In this document: positions 16,718-26,262 of the stretch, piece by piece
How the letters are laid out: each line of letters starts with the position of its first letter
Position numbering within the stretch: position 1 is the stretch's first letter
Assembly: GCA_027492205.1 (NCBI GenBank)
Contig: JAOZFN010000007.1
Coordinates: 214,045 to 278,044, forward strand
Reading direction: 5' to 3'
Source: Thermoproteota archaeon
Lineage (GTDB): Archaea; Korarchaeota; Korarchaeia; Korarchaeales; Korarchaeaceae
Length of the DNA: 64,000 nt
Notes under the pieces: generated by a model
Databases searched by the model: none
Told to the model about the DNA's origin: nothing
Seen by the model: the letters and a program-made list of their open reading frames with translations, nothing else
Translations under genes and position numbers: made by a program

Positions 16718-17974
16718 GAGCCCGGGATAGACCGCGACCGACCCCAGGTCCTCCTCGATCTCCAAGAGCCTGTTGTACTTGGCCACTCGCTCTCCCCTCG
16801 CTGGGGCACCCGTCTTGATCTGCCCGGCGTTTATCGCGACCGCAAGGTCGGCTATGGCCGAGTCGGTCGTCTCCCCCGATCTGTGGCTCACGATCACCGA
16901 GTAGCCGTTGCTCTGAGCCAGTCTAGCCGCCTCCAGCGCCTCCGTGAGGGTTCCGACCTGGTTTATCTTCCACAGCAGAGAGTTAGCCGCCCCCTTGGAG
17001 ATCCCGATCTTGAGGCGGCTCACGTTGGTGGTGAAGTAGTCGTCCCCGACTATCTGGACACGGTCCCCCAGCTCCCTCGTCATCCTAGCCAGGGTCTCGA
17101 AGTCCTCCTCATAGAATGGATCCTCCACGCTTATGATGGGGTACTCCTCGAGCAGCCTCTCGTAGTAGTCCAGCAGGGCCTCGGTCGACAGCTCTCTGCC
17201 GTCTATGGAGTATGTGCCGTCCCTGTAGAAGCTGCTGGCGGCGGCGTCCAATGCCAAGAAGACCTTCCCGTCGTGGCCCGCCGCCTCTATGGCCGACATG
17301 AGGGCGTCAAGGGCCTCCCTGGTCTCCTTCATGGGTGGAGCGTATCCTCCCTCGTCTCCCAGGTTCTTCGCGCCCTTCCCGTACCGATCAACTAGGATTC
17401 GCCCCAGCTCCATGTACACCTCGACGGCCGCGTAGAGGGCATCGCGGAAGGACTCGAACGCCGCGGGGACTATCATGAACTCTTGGATAGCGAGGTCGTT
17501 ACCCGCGTGGAGTCCGCCGTTCAAGACGTTCAGCAGGGGAACTGGGAGAACGTGGGCGTTGGAACCTCCAACGTACCTGTAGAGGGGTACCCTCAGGCCA
17601 ACGGCCGCGGCCTTGGCGACCGCCACGGAGACGGAGAGTATCGCGTTCGCCCCGAACCTCGACTTGTCGGGGGTGCCGTCGGCCTCCACCATGGCCAGGT
17701 CTATCTCCCGCTGCATCCTCACGTCCCTGCCTATCACCACGGCCGCAAGCGGCCCCTCGACGTTGGCGACGGCCCTGAGGACCCCCTTCCCTCCCAACCT
17801 CTTCCCGCCGTCTCTCAGCTCAACGGCCTCGTGAACACCCTTTGAGGCTCCTGAGGGAACGGAAAACGAGCCAACAAAGCCTCCTGAGGTCCTAACCCAG
17901 GTCTTAACGGTTGGATTGCCCCTGGAGTCTAGGACCTCCATGGACCTCACGTCCTCGATGAGGAACTCTTTCAT
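16697..17974 (-). CDS. eno: Enolase
   Basis: Interconverts 2-phosphoglycerate and phosphoenolpyruvate in the cytoplasm. 425 residues with the N-terminal MEVLDSRGNPTVKTWVRT, the mobile loop PSGASKG, metal ligands in LALDAAAS, SVEDPF and VGDDYFTTN, and the signature LLWKINQVGTLTEALEA followed by SHRSGETTD. ATG 17974 fits family length. The frame stays open upstream to 18463, but that extension has no conserved sequence. Confidence 0.96.
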   Translation of the reverse strand: MKEFLIEDVRSMEVLDSRGNPTVKTWVRTSGGFVGSFSVPSGASKGVHEAVELRDGGKRLGGKGVLRAVANVEGPLAAVVIGRDVRMQREIDLAMVEADGTPDKSRFGANAILSVSVAVAKAAAVGLRVPLYRYVGGSNAHVLPVPLLNVLNGGLHAGNDLAIQEFMIVPAAFESFRDALYAAVEVYMELGRILVDRYGKGAKNLGDEGGYAPPMKETREALDALMSAIEAAGHDGKVFLALDAAASSFYRDGTYSIDGRELSTEALLDYYERLLEEYPIISVEDPFYEEDFETLARMTRELGDRVQIVGDDYFTTNVSRLKIGISKGAANSLLWKINQVGTLTEALEAARLAQSNGYSVIVSHRSGETTDSAIADLAVAINAGQIKTGAPARGERVAKYNRLLEIEEDLGSVAVYPGLSAFRRG

Positions 17975-18042
17975 CGCGACACACCCCCTGACCAGGCGGG
18001 CCGCCGGCCCGCTCCGGCCGGATCTCAGGTTCTGGCTGCGAT

Positions 18043-18053
18043 GCCTTATAGCT
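18043..18053 (-). promoter_or_regulatory. TATA box of enolase
   Basis: On the minus strand AGCTATAAGGC lies about 70 bases before the enolase ATG in the 240-base divergent gap shared with the M42 peptidase gene. No other feature was seen in that gap apart from the M42 TATA box. Confidence 0.45.
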
Positions 18054-18173
18054 CTTCTCAAACTCCACCGGAAGACGTTCCTCAGCCTTGAACGCGACCT
18101 CCTAATTACCCTGCTGATTTTCCGGTGGGGAGGGTGACGGTGAAGGTCCCTCTCTCGGATTGAACGTACCACT

Positions 18174-18183
18174 GGTTTTATTT
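18174..18183 (+). promoter_or_regulatory. TATA box of the M42 peptidase gene
   Basis: GGTTTTATTT lies 32 bases before ATG 18215, so the mRNA would have a very short leader. Confidence 0.5.
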
Positions 18184-18214
18184 CTGGGTCACCCAGGCCA
18201 ATCGGCGAGCGGCC

Positions 18215-19324
18215 ATGAGCGGGAAGGAGAGTGAGAAGAAGGAGGAAAAGATTGAGGTCCCCGAGGAGGAGAGGGCCCTCGCATCTCGCATGCTCGAGCG
18301 CCTGATCTCCACCCCCACGGTCACGGGGATGGAGCGGGCCGCCGAGGAGGTTGTTAGGGAGCTTCTGGGGCCCTACGTTGACGAGCTCCGCGTCACGGGG
18401 TGGGCCAACTACGTCGGCACAATAAACCCAGAGGGGAAAAGGTCCGTCATGCTGGTGGCCCACATTGACCAGATAGGCTTCATCGTCAGGGCAATCGATG
18501 ACAAGGGGTACCTGAAGTTCTCACCCGTCGGAGGCTGGGATCCAAAGGTCCCCTACGGCTGGAGGGTAAAGGTCCTTACCAAGAAGGGGGCCATCAAGGG
18601 AGTCATCGGAACGATCCCGCCTCACCTTATGAAGAAGGAGCAGAGAGACAAGCCGCCGGAGTTTGAGAACCTCGCCATAGACGTCGGAGCGGAGAGCAAG
18701 GAACAGGCGGAGGAGATGGGGGTGAGGATCGGAGACTACGTGGTCCTCGACGCGCCCTACGACGAGCTGACCAAGTACAGGGTCGTCGGGAGCGGGTTCG
18801 ACGACAAGTCAGGCGTGGCGACGATCTTCATGGCCGCCAAGAGGCTGTGGGAGAGGAAGGAAGAGCTGAGGGACGTGAGGGTCCACGTGGTGGCCACGGT
18901 CCAAGAGGAGATAGGGCTCAGGGGCGCCTACATGATGGGGTACGAGCTGAGGCCCGACGTGGCCCTCGTGGTCGACGTCACCTTCGCGACCTCGCCCGGC
19001 CTGCCGCCCGAGAAGGTCAGGGCCGAGCTGGGCAAGGGCCCGGTGATCTCCATAGGACCCATCTACCACCCGGAGGTGGTCGAGAGGCTCCTGAAGGTCG
19101 CGGAGGAGAGGGAGATACCCCACCAGAGGGAGGCCGACCCCAGGGGAATGGGGACGGACACCTGGGCCATACAGATAGCCCGGGGCGGCGTGAAGACGGC
19201 CCTCTCGTCCATCCCCAACAGGTACATGCACAGCGGTGTCGAGGTCGTGGACCTAAGGGACCTGGTGCTGAACAGCAGGCTCTTGGCCGAGTACGTGCTG
19301 GACTGGGCCAAGGAGGGGTCCTGA
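18215..19324 (+). CDS. M42-family aminopeptidase (TET/FrvX-like)
   Basis: Dinuclear zinc/cobalt aminopeptidase; relatives form TET dodecamers that degrade short peptides. 369 residues. Metal and catalytic positions are visible in LVAHIDQIGF (His, Asp), SGFDDKSGVA (Asp), VATVQEEIGLRGA (catalytic Glu pair), VVDVTFA (Asp) and the final IPNRYMHSGVEVVD (His). The insertion after residue 100 is the oligomerisation domain. A 20-residue charged N-terminal extension precedes the family start. Confidence 0.92.
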   Translation: MSGKESEKKEEKIEVPEEERALASRMLERLISTPTVTGMERAAEEVVRELLGPYVDELRVTGWANYVGTINPEGKRSVMLVAHIDQIGFIVRAIDDKGYLKFSPVGGWDPKVPYGWRVKVLTKKGAIKGVIGTIPPHLMKKEQRDKPPEFENLAIDVGAESKEQAEEMGVRIGDYVVLDAPYDELTKYRVVGSGFDDKSGVATIFMAAKRLWERKEELRDVRVHVVATVQEEIGLRGAYMMGYELRPDVALVVDVTFATSPGLPPEKVRAELGKGPVISIGPIYHPEVVERLLKVAEEREIPHQREADPRGMGTDTWAIQIARGGVKTALSSIPNRYMHSGVEVVDLRDLVLNSRLLAEYVLDWAKEGS

Positions 19325-19332
19325 GGGCTGTC

Positions 19333-19698
19333 TCAGCAGGTGACGTGGAAGAGGGCCGCCACCCTCCTCCCCTCTTTCACGAGCCTATTGTACTCCCGCA
19401 GAGCCTCACCCGTTCTCTTCGCGATCAGCTCCGCACCCAGCTTCCTGGCCGCCTCCTCGACGCCGACCAGTGGGAGCGCCCCGAACTGTCCGGTTCCCAC
19501 CACGATCACCTCGGGCCTGTAGTCCCTGAAGTAGGCGAGGATCTCGTCGCCCGTAAGCGGGGTGTGGCCGAACCTCGACCTGAGGGACTTGGAGAACTCC
19601 TTCCTCCTGGGGCGAACCTCGTCGGTCAGGACGACGTCGTGCCTGTACCGCTTGCCGTCTATCACTATGTAGCCGAAGCCCGTGGACTCCGCGCGCAT
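19333..19698 (-). CDS. Mth938-like domain protein (DUF498)
   Basis: 121-residue protein of the Mth938/NDUFAF3-like family; the biochemical role is not established. Seen are GFGYIVIDGKRYRHDVVL and the family signature PEVIVVGTGQFGALPL, then an acidic/basic helix and AALFHVTC. ATG 19698 is chosen: the TATA-like CTATTAAAGG (19723-19732, minus strand) is about 30 bases upstream, giving a leaderless transcript. Confidence 0.88.
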   Translation of the reverse strand: MRAESTGFGYIVIDGKRYRHDVVLTDEVRPRRKEFSKSLRSRFGHTPLTGDEILAYFRDYRPEVIVVGTGQFGALPLVGVEEAARKLGAELIAKRTGEALREYNRLVKEGRRVAALFHVTC

Positions 19699-19722
19699 TG
19701 TCCAAGATATTTTACACACGCA

Positions 19723-19732
19723 CCTTTAATAG
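19723..19732 (-). promoter_or_regulatory. TATA box of the Mth938-like gene
   Basis: CTATTAAAGG on the minus strand, about 30 bases before ATG 19698. Confidence 0.45.
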
Positions 19733-19749
19733 CAGCTTCGACTCGCCCC

Positions 19750-21232
19750 CTATCCCCCGCGGGCCGATCGCATCGCCCAGATGAGGAGGACAGCCACAGC
19801 TAACAGGGTCGCCATTAGTAAAGCGACCGATCGGGTGAGGCCACCCAGCATGGTACCGGATTTGGATCTCCACAAGGGACGAAGCCCCACTTCCGACAAG
19901 TTCTCCGGAGCCCAGAGGTAGTAGAGGTCCGATCGGGGGGAGAAGTACCTAAGTCTGGCTTCGCAGGGAAGACATCCAGCGAGACGGGGTGCAGGCCACT
20001 AGAGCAGAGGGCCGCGTCGCAGCCTAAAACAGCCTCGATTTCGGCCGAATCCCACGATATGATCCCTTCTGAGATTATCTTCGGCCTGCGTCCTGGGTGT
20101 GCAAACGCCACGGCGTGAACTCGGCCCTCATCGATGGAGACACCCAAAACGACGGCATCCTCTATAAGAAGCGACTTGAACCCTTTGAAACTGGTCGGCG
20201 TGGTTAGCATGCGGGTCTCGGCGGCCTCCGCGCTAGGAAGTTGAATGAACGCCGCCCTCTCCCGATGGATCGCCATCTCGATCATCGAGCCCGAAGGGCC
20301 CACCTGCGCCCGGAGGGGTCTCCCGGCCCTATCCAAGGCCAGGGCGAGGGATCTGGGGTCTCCTCCTGACAGCCAAGCGCTTCCCGCTGAGAGAACCAGT
20401 GAGTTCTCCGCGGCGGAGATGACCGACAAATTGACCGACCACTCGCCCTTGAGAATGCCTTCGGGAGCGGTGACCTCGTAACGTCCCCCGCCCGTGGAGC
20501 AGATCGCAGGCAGCACAAAGCATGTCACCTGAGCCTCCGGTAGACCAGCAGGCCACTCAGAGGTGGAGGAGTCAAACGATAGGACGAAGGAACTGACGAG
20601 GTCGTTGCCCCACTCCGAGGTGCCAGAGACGTATATTTTCCCCTGGGCAGAGCCGACCGAAGTCGCAGCGTCTCTCGCAGGGGTGTCAAAGGCCCACGCG
20701 CCTAAAACCCCCCGCCAGCGTCGACTAGGAGCACCAGCGCGCTTTCGTTGACCCCATAGCCACAGCTACCAGACACCACCAGAATACCATCTTAAAAGGT
20801 GGAAGACCGCAAATTCGCCTCAGATACTGCCTTAATCCATTTTAGGCTTCCATCCCATCCTAGATGAATTATTAAGGACTGATAAGTCTCGTAGGCGTTA
20901 CCAATAATGAATACGCCATCTGCGCTGAGGGACAGCGAGGTCGGGACGAGGCCTCCTCTGATGGATATCTGCCTAGACTACATCAATCGACCCTCAGAGT
21001 CAAAGCAAGCAACTACTGCCTCAGGACGAACTTCCACATACTCTTTCAAAAGAACACAGGTAGAACCTTGAAAGAACTCAGCCCCTACAGGGACAGTTCT
21101 TGCATCCAACTCCCGAGCCGTTTTTGACGAGACCGACATAGCCGCTGATCCGAGCAAAATGACGGATAGTATGATTGAAATCCTTAGTTTTCTTCCTGGA
21201 TTTCTCCCAAGGATTACTAACCTCTCCAGCAC
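19750..21232 (-). pseudogene. Decayed gene for a secreted, membrane-anchored beta-propeller-like protein
   Basis: Reading the minus strand from GTG 21232 gives a signal-peptide-like start (LRISIILSVILLGSAAMSVSS), then repeats of the type DGVFIIGNAY, DGSLKWIKAV, DGILVVSG and GKIYVSGTSEWG, and a C-terminal anchor (VALLMATLLAVAVLLIWAM) ending in TAG at 19750-19752. The frame is broken four times: TAG at 20978-20980 (probably from TGG), TAA at 20792-20794, a missing base in the run at 20704-20713, and a missing base in the G-run at 19935-19940. Sequence before and after each break fits one protein of about 490 residues. Homopolymer errors could explain the two frameshifts but not the stops. Confidence 0.6.
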
Positions 21233-21677
21233 CTACCGTTCCCCCATTCGCTCAATCTCTCACTAACCCTAGCCCTCGTTGTGACGTAAACAGAGTAGAA
21301 TGAAAGCTCAGCGTATGCGTGTCCTTCAACATAGACGATATTACCACTTACCAAATTGCGGTGATCTTTGGAAGTGACTACTTTCCAACCTGGTTTAATT
21401 ATTTGTACGCTATGTCGTGTGTCGTATCTGCTCATGAATCGATATCCTCCGGGAAATTCATAGCCCTCCACTTCAATTACAAGGGTTAGATAACCCACTT
21501 TATCCCAGTACTAGTATATTGGTGTTCTACATTGCAGCTGATAAGAGAAGGGATCCGGCACCAGATATTCGGGTTGTGTACTGTTTAAGTTGCTGTAGAC
21601 GCTTTGAGTGACGGAGAGGTGGATAAAGCAAGAAGGAATACTAGAAGTGCGAGTATCAAAATCTTGGTCCTATTCAT
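21217..21677 (-). pseudogene. Decayed gene for a small secreted protein
   Basis: ATG 21677 opens a clear signal peptide (MNRTKILILALLVFLLALS) that runs into a stop after 30 codons. In the next frame the sequence continues as SVYSNLNSTQPEYLVPDPF, is interrupted by TAG at 21511-21513, and goes on as YWDKVGYLTLVIEVEGYEF to GNIVYVEGHAYAELSFYSVY. The remaining intact piece (21217-21498) has a GTG start. It overlaps the start of the decayed propeller gene by 16 bases, so both were probably one operon. The region is AT-richer than its surroundings. The remaining 21678-21788 bases show nothing further. Confidence 0.5.
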
Positions 21678-21788
21678 CGAGTTTTGATTTCTAAGTGAAG
21701 TACTTTTAAGTTTAACGTCGCGCAGTGTATTTTTGGCACGACACGCGAGCAATCAAGTCTTGGTTTTTTACCATTGAATATTACACAT

Positions 21789-23444
21789 TTATAGTTTTGG
21801 AATTTTAAGTTCGAATGCGGCGACGGGCGTTTTGATCTTGTTCAGCTCCAGCACCTCCGGGTTGACCTCGCCCACAACCCCGGCGACCTCTCCTGATATG
21901 AGTATCTCAGCGGTCCTGCCCGGCAGGAGCGTCGGGTACCTAGCTGGCCTGACCTCGAACTCGACCGCCAGGTTCCTCAGGAGCGCGTAGAGGTCGGCCT
22001 GTATGTCCTCGAATCCCACCTCGCTGTCCGCTATGGCGGCGCAGACCCTCCTCTCGTCCCTCGCTCCCGTCTCGGCAGACTCGTCGGGTATCACCACGTC
22101 GCCCACCTCGAACACCTTCTGCGGGAGGGGCGCGCCCGTGTTCCTGGCGAGGAACGCGATCACGCCCGGCAGGAGCGAGTCCCTGAGAACTGAGTAGGAG
22201 GCCGTCACTGGATTCGCCACCTCGACCACCGGGGATTCCGGCCTGAGGACCCTCTCGAACAACGCCTCCCTGCTCGTCATCACGTAGTTCAGTATCTCCT
22301 GGTAGCCCAGCCCGATCATCAGCGTCCGCACGAGGGAGGAAGCCTTCTCGATTGGGTGTCTGCAGCCGAATGTGGATACCCAGGCGGGGAGTTCTGGCTC
22401 GAGCCTGTCATAGCCTACGGCCTGCGCGACCTCCTCTACCACATCGACCGGGTGGAGGAAGTCGAACCTGTAGGGAGGGATCAGCACCCTCACCGAGTCC
22501 CCCTTAACCTCCGCCCCCAGTCTGACCCTCCTCAGCAGGTCAGCGATCTCCTCCGGAGTCAGGTTGAGGCCCATCACGGAGTTCACGTACTTCACCTCCA
22601 CCGTCAGCTCCGACGTGGAGAGGTCGGGCGTGATCAGCTCCCCTGGCTCTCCCGGATATCTGACCACTACCGTCCCTATCCTGCCCCCCCTCTCGGCCAG
22701 CGCCGTGGTGATCAGCACGAGGGCCTGCGAGATGGCCCTCAGGTCGGGGCCCGTCACGTCGATGAACAGGTTCCGCGTGGACTCGGTCACCCTCGTCAGC
22801 TCCCCGTTCAGGATGGGCGGAACCGAGAGGACGTCGCCCTTCGAGTCGCGGAGCACGGGGACCACCGAGCCATCGCCAACCAGGTGAGTGTACTCCCTGC
22901 CCTTCTCGGTCCGGCTGAGCATCTCCCTCGCCGTCATCTCCTCCGCCTCTCCGAGAGGAACGAACCTCACTCGGTCCGAGGGCTCTGCACCGTAGGAGAT
23001 GGGGGGCTCGATCACGTCGGCGTTGTGGATCCCCATTGACATCTTTCGCCTGTCCCTCCCCAGCGTCTGGTGGAGCTTCTCCTGAGCCCTCATAAGCGCC
23101 ACCAGGGCATCCTCGTCGAGTTCCACACCCTCCACGACGGCGCCAACCACGTACGGCCTTACCCGCTCGACCGAGGGGTCCACGCGGACCTTCCATCCGG
23201 AGTCGAAGGTGTCGTACCTTGGGAGCCCCGCCTCCTTGCCCATGATGCCCTTCAGCGCCCTCGCAATCCCCTCCACGGTCACGAGGTCAAGCCTGTCGGG
23301 CGTCACCTCCAGTTCGAGCTCCCCCTCCTCCTCGCCCTCGAAGCCCACCTTCACCCGCGCCAGGAGGTCCCCGAGGGACTCCATCGGGATGGGTTCTCCC
23401 ACGAGCTTGCACAGGTCCGAGTAACTGACCGATATCACGGGCAT
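21789..23444 (-). CDS. pheT: Phenylalanine-tRNA ligase, beta subunit
   Basis: Beta subunit of archaeal PheRS, 551 residues. Seen are the N-terminal VTPDRLDLVTVEGIARALKG, the B5-like region with VRVLIPPYRFDFLHPVDVVEEVAQAVGYD and the C-terminal catalytic-like module (MIGLGYQEILNYVMTSREA). It follows pheS directly (one base gap) on the same strand. The 3' end runs into AT-rich sequence. Confidence 0.95.
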   Translation of the reverse strand: MPVISVSYSDLCKLVGEPIPMESLGDLLARVKVGFEGEEEGELELEVTPDRLDLVTVEGIARALKGIMGKEAGLPRYDTFDSGWKVRVDPSVERVRPYVVGAVVEGVELDEDALVALMRAQEKLHQTLGRDRRKMSMGIHNADVIEPPISYGAEPSDRVRFVPLGEAEEMTAREMLSRTEKGREYTHLVGDGSVVPVLRDSKGDVLSVPPILNGELTRVTESTRNLFIDVTGPDLRAISQALVLITTALAERGGRIGTVVVRYPGEPGELITPDLSTSELTVEVKYVNSVMGLNLTPEEIADLLRRVRLGAEVKGDSVRVLIPPYRFDFLHPVDVVEEVAQAVGYDRLEPELPAWVSTFGCRHPIEKASSLVRTLMIGLGYQEILNYVMTSREALFERVLRPESPVVEVANPVTASYSVLRDSLLPGVIAFLARNTGAPLPQKVFEVGDVVIPDESAETGARDERRVCAAIADSEVGFEDIQADLYALLRNLAVEFEVRPARYPTLLPGRTAEILISGEVAGVVGEVNPEVLELNKIKTPVAAFELKIPKL

Positions 23445-23445
23445 G

Positions 23446-24951
23446 CTACCACCTCGCCGGGAACTCCCTGAGGAACTGGAGATCCTGGCTGTGCAGGTCC
23501 CTGATGTCCTCTATGCCGAGCCTCACCATCGCCAGCCTACCTATCCCGATCCCCCAGGCCAGAGCCTGGACCCTCGGGTACTCGTAGCCCAGCGGGATGA
23601 GGACCTCCGGCCTGAACAGACCCGACCCCGCGATCTCTATCCACCCCAGCTCGGGGTGCTTGACGTAGGCCTCGACGCTCGGCTCCGTGAACGGGAAGTA
23701 GGCTGGCTTGAAGGCCACCTCGTCGAACCCCAGCTTGTTGGCGAACTCCCTCAGGTACCCGAGGAGGTGCCTCACGGTCAGCCCCTCGGCCAGAACCACA
23801 CCCTCGCACTGGTGGAACTCCATGGAGTGGGTCCTGTCGAGGGCCTCAGGTCGGAAGACCCGGTCGATGACGAATATCTTCAGCGGCAGCTCCTTCCTGC
23901 TTGCCAGCGTCCTTGCGGAGGCTGAGGTCGTCTGAGATCTGAGCATCAGCCTCATGGCCGTGTCGAAGCTCCACCGATACCTCCAGCCCGTGGAGCCGGT
24001 CCTCCACCCGTCCTCGTGGGTCCTCCTGACCCTCTCGACCAGGGACTCGTCCGGGGTCCTCGGGGCGCGTGAGGGATACGCCAGCGCGTAGGAGTCGTGG
24101 ACCTCCCTGGCAGGGTGATCTTGAGCCTGGAACAGGACGTCGAAGTTCCAGAACTCCATCTCCACGATGGGGCTCTTCACCTCCTCGAAGCCCATCCCTA
24201 TCAGGATCTCTCTGACCTCCTCCAGGAACTGGACGTACGGATGGGACTTGCCGGGGTACACGGTGGGGGGTGGGAGAGTCACGTCGTAGGACTTGAGCCT
24301 GACGTTCCTCCAGGCGCCGGTCTCGATCAGCTCCCTGGTGAGCTTCGCCACCTCTATCGCCACAGGCACCTCGCCGCGTGCCACGCGGAGGCCGTCCTCC
24401 GTCAGGCTGATCGTGAACTGCGCCTGCTCCTCCTCCCTCACGAGCCCCCTAGACCTCAGCCTCTTGACCACCTCCTCCGGCACGTGCTCCCCGGCGGCAG
24501 CGGCCCTCAGCGCCTCGGTCAGAGGAACCTCTTCCGGAGCCTTAGTCAGCCCGACGACGGTCTCACCGTCCACCTTCTGGAAGGAGATCCAGCCCGCCCT
24601 CTTGGCCTCGCCAAGGGCCGCGTCCAACTCCGCCTTGTCGGCGAAGAGGCCGGACTCCCTCACGACCCTGAGCGGGGCCGAGCCGCCTGACGATCTGAGC
24701 AGACTCAGGAGGCGCTCCTCCGGTAAACCATGATCCAGGGCCTCCCGACCTCTCTCGGTGAGCCTGAGAACCTTCTTCACGCGCCTCTTGACGCGGACAA
24801 GGCCCTTGTCCGAGAGCAGGGAGGCGAGGGCCAGGGCCGCGCTTCGGTCCATGGGCAGCCGGTCGACGTCCGACTCGCTCCCCAGGTCGGCTAGGAGCCT
24901 GAGCAGCCTGAGCTCTCCCTCCGTTAGCGGGACTTCGCTAACCAAGGACAT
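23446..24951 (-). CDS. pheS: Phenylalanine-tRNA ligase, alpha subunit
   Basis: Catalytic subunit charging tRNA-Phe, 501 residues in the archaeal/eukaryotic form. The first ~220 residues are the winged-helix-rich tRNA-binding region; class II motifs follow: motif 1 around HPYVQFLEEVREILIGMGF, motif 2 with KIFVIDRVFRPEALDRTHS and motif 3 in GIGIGRLAMVRLG. ATG 24951 chosen; GTG 24954 adjoins it. The 160-base gap upstream holds nothing recognisable. Confidence 0.95.
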   Translation of the reverse strand: MSLVSEVPLTEGELRLLRLLADLGSESDVDRLPMDRSAALALASLLSDKGLVRVKRRVKKVLRLTERGREALDHGLPEERLLSLLRSSGGSAPLRVVRESGLFADKAELDAALGEAKRAGWISFQKVDGETVVGLTKAPEEVPLTEALRAAAAGEHVPEEVVKRLRSRGLVREEEQAQFTISLTEDGLRVARGEVPVAIEVAKLTRELIETGAWRNVRLKSYDVTLPPPTVYPGKSHPYVQFLEEVREILIGMGFEEVKSPIVEMEFWNFDVLFQAQDHPAREVHDSYALAYPSRAPRTPDESLVERVRRTHEDGWRTGSTGWRYRWSFDTAMRLMLRSQTTSASARTLASRKELPLKIFVIDRVFRPEALDRTHSMEFHQCEGVVLAEGLTVRHLLGYLREFANKLGFDEVAFKPAYFPFTEPSVEAYVKHPELGWIEIAGSGLFRPEVLIPLGYEYPRVQALAWGIGIGRLAMVRLGIEDIRDLHSQDLQFLREFPARW

Positions 24952-25114
24952 CACCCCTGAAGACAGGCGTTCGCGACGCGGGAGGGGACGAGGGCGTTCC
25001 GCCCGCGATAGGAGAAGGACCGAACTCGGTCGGGTGGAGCGGGCCGATCAGGGCCGGGTAAATTGGCAGGACATCCCCTCCTCCCCAGCTCGGCGAGGTC
25101 TACCCCGGACCTAA

Positions 25115-26221
25115 TTAAGCCTTTGGGACGCGCCCTGCCAGCCTGCTCAGCCTCTCGAGCACCTTTCTCCTCTCGCCCTCGGGGAGGTCCGAACCCCTGA
25201 TCAGCTCGGTCAGGAATTCTATGGCACGGTCCATCCTCCTCACGTCTACCGGGAAGGGTACGCCGTCCTTCCCGCCGAACGCGAACGAGTACCTGATCGG
25301 ATCTTTCTTGCTCGGCTCGGCTCCCTCGATAAGCTCTGCCAGAAGCGCAAGGACCCTGATAGTTGCCGGTCCCACGCCGCGGACCTCGACGAGTTCCTCG
25401 TACGTGGAGACGGACCTCTCGTAGGCCCTCCTAAGGGCGGACCAATCGACTCTCCTCGGCATGACGAGGACGGGAACCCCCCTCTCCTCTCCCAGGTACC
25501 TCGAGAGGGGCCCGACCGCGGCCTCCCTAAGCATCCTAGAGAGTCTCTCCGGGCCCTCCATCACCAGGTCCACGGAGGCCCTCCTGGCCTCCTCGCTCTC
25601 CCTAGCGGTCATGTCGAGCACGGCCGGCTCTCTCCTCTCGCCGGCGATGCCCGAGTGCGGCTCCACGACGAAGCTGGAGACCCTCTCCCCGAGCCAGTGG
25701 TACCTCCTGGCCAGCCTCCTCTTCGGGTTCATCCCCTGCTGGATGACCGCCCACGACCCCTCCTCCGAGACCACGAGGGCGTGGTGGTAGATCCGGTAAC
25801 CGTCCTGCAGGACGCCGTTGTCCACCTTTGCCGACATCCTGCTGGCCCTCCCCAGGCTCTGAACGGTCGAGTCCGGGAGGTCAAGCCTCTCCGCCACCCT
25901 TCGAACCTCCTCGGGAACCCTCATGGAGGCCCTCCCCTTCCCGCCCAGCACCAGAACCCCGAGCTCACGCTCCTCAAGCGCCTCCCTGAGGGCGGCGGTC
26001 GCGACGGTGGTCACGCCGGAGGAGTGCCAGTCGTAGCCCAGAGCGCACCCGAATGCCTGAAACCACACCGGATCTGAGAGCCTCCTCAGGAGTTCGAGCC
26101 TGCCGTACTCGCGCACGATCGCCTCTGAGACCAATCCAGCCAGCCTCTTCATCCTCATGAAGAGCCAGCGAGGAGCCCTCCCAACGTGGAGTGGGAGTAC
26201 CGCCTCTCCCGTCCTCCTCAA
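25115..26221 (-). CDS. DUF763 protein
   Basis: 368-residue protein of the DUF763 family (COG1415), whose function is not established. Conserved segments are [39 protein letters not shown], the [19 protein letters not shown] block and a helix-hairpin-helix-like [18 protein letters not shown] near residue 275, which suggests contact with DNA. TTG start with no clear ribosome-binding site; a weak TATA-like GGTTAAGG lies near 26245-26253. Confidence 0.8.
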   Translation of the reverse strand: MRRTGEAVLPLHVGRAPRWLFMRMKRLAGLVSEAIVREYGRLELLRRLSDPVWFQAFGCALGYDWHSSGVTTVATAALREALEERELGVLVLGGKGRASMRVPEEVRRVAERLDLPDSTVQSLGRASRMSAKVDNGVLQDGYRIYHHALVVSEEGSWAVIQQGMNPKRRLARRYHWLGERVSSFVVEPHSGIAGERREPAVLDMTARESEEARRASVDLVMEGPERLSRMLREAAVGPLSRYLGEERGVPVLVMPRRVDWSALRRAYERSVSTYEELVEVRGVGPATIRVLALLAELIEGAEPSKKDPIRYSFAFGGKDGVPFPVDVRRMDRAIEFLTELIRGSDLPEGERRKVLERLSRLAGRVPKA

Positions 26222-26262
26222 GCTACGCGATCAGACCCTCTGAGGAGCCTTAACCCCTTCGG

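Noticed and set aside
17975-18463. N-terminal extension of enolase
   Set aside because: Open frame but without conserved sequence; the family start at 17974 and the TATA box downstream of this region argue against it.
20978-20980. TAG in the decayed propeller gene as pyrrolysine
   Set aside because: The gene also has a TAA and two frameshifts, and no pyrrolysine genes are visible, so decay is simpler.
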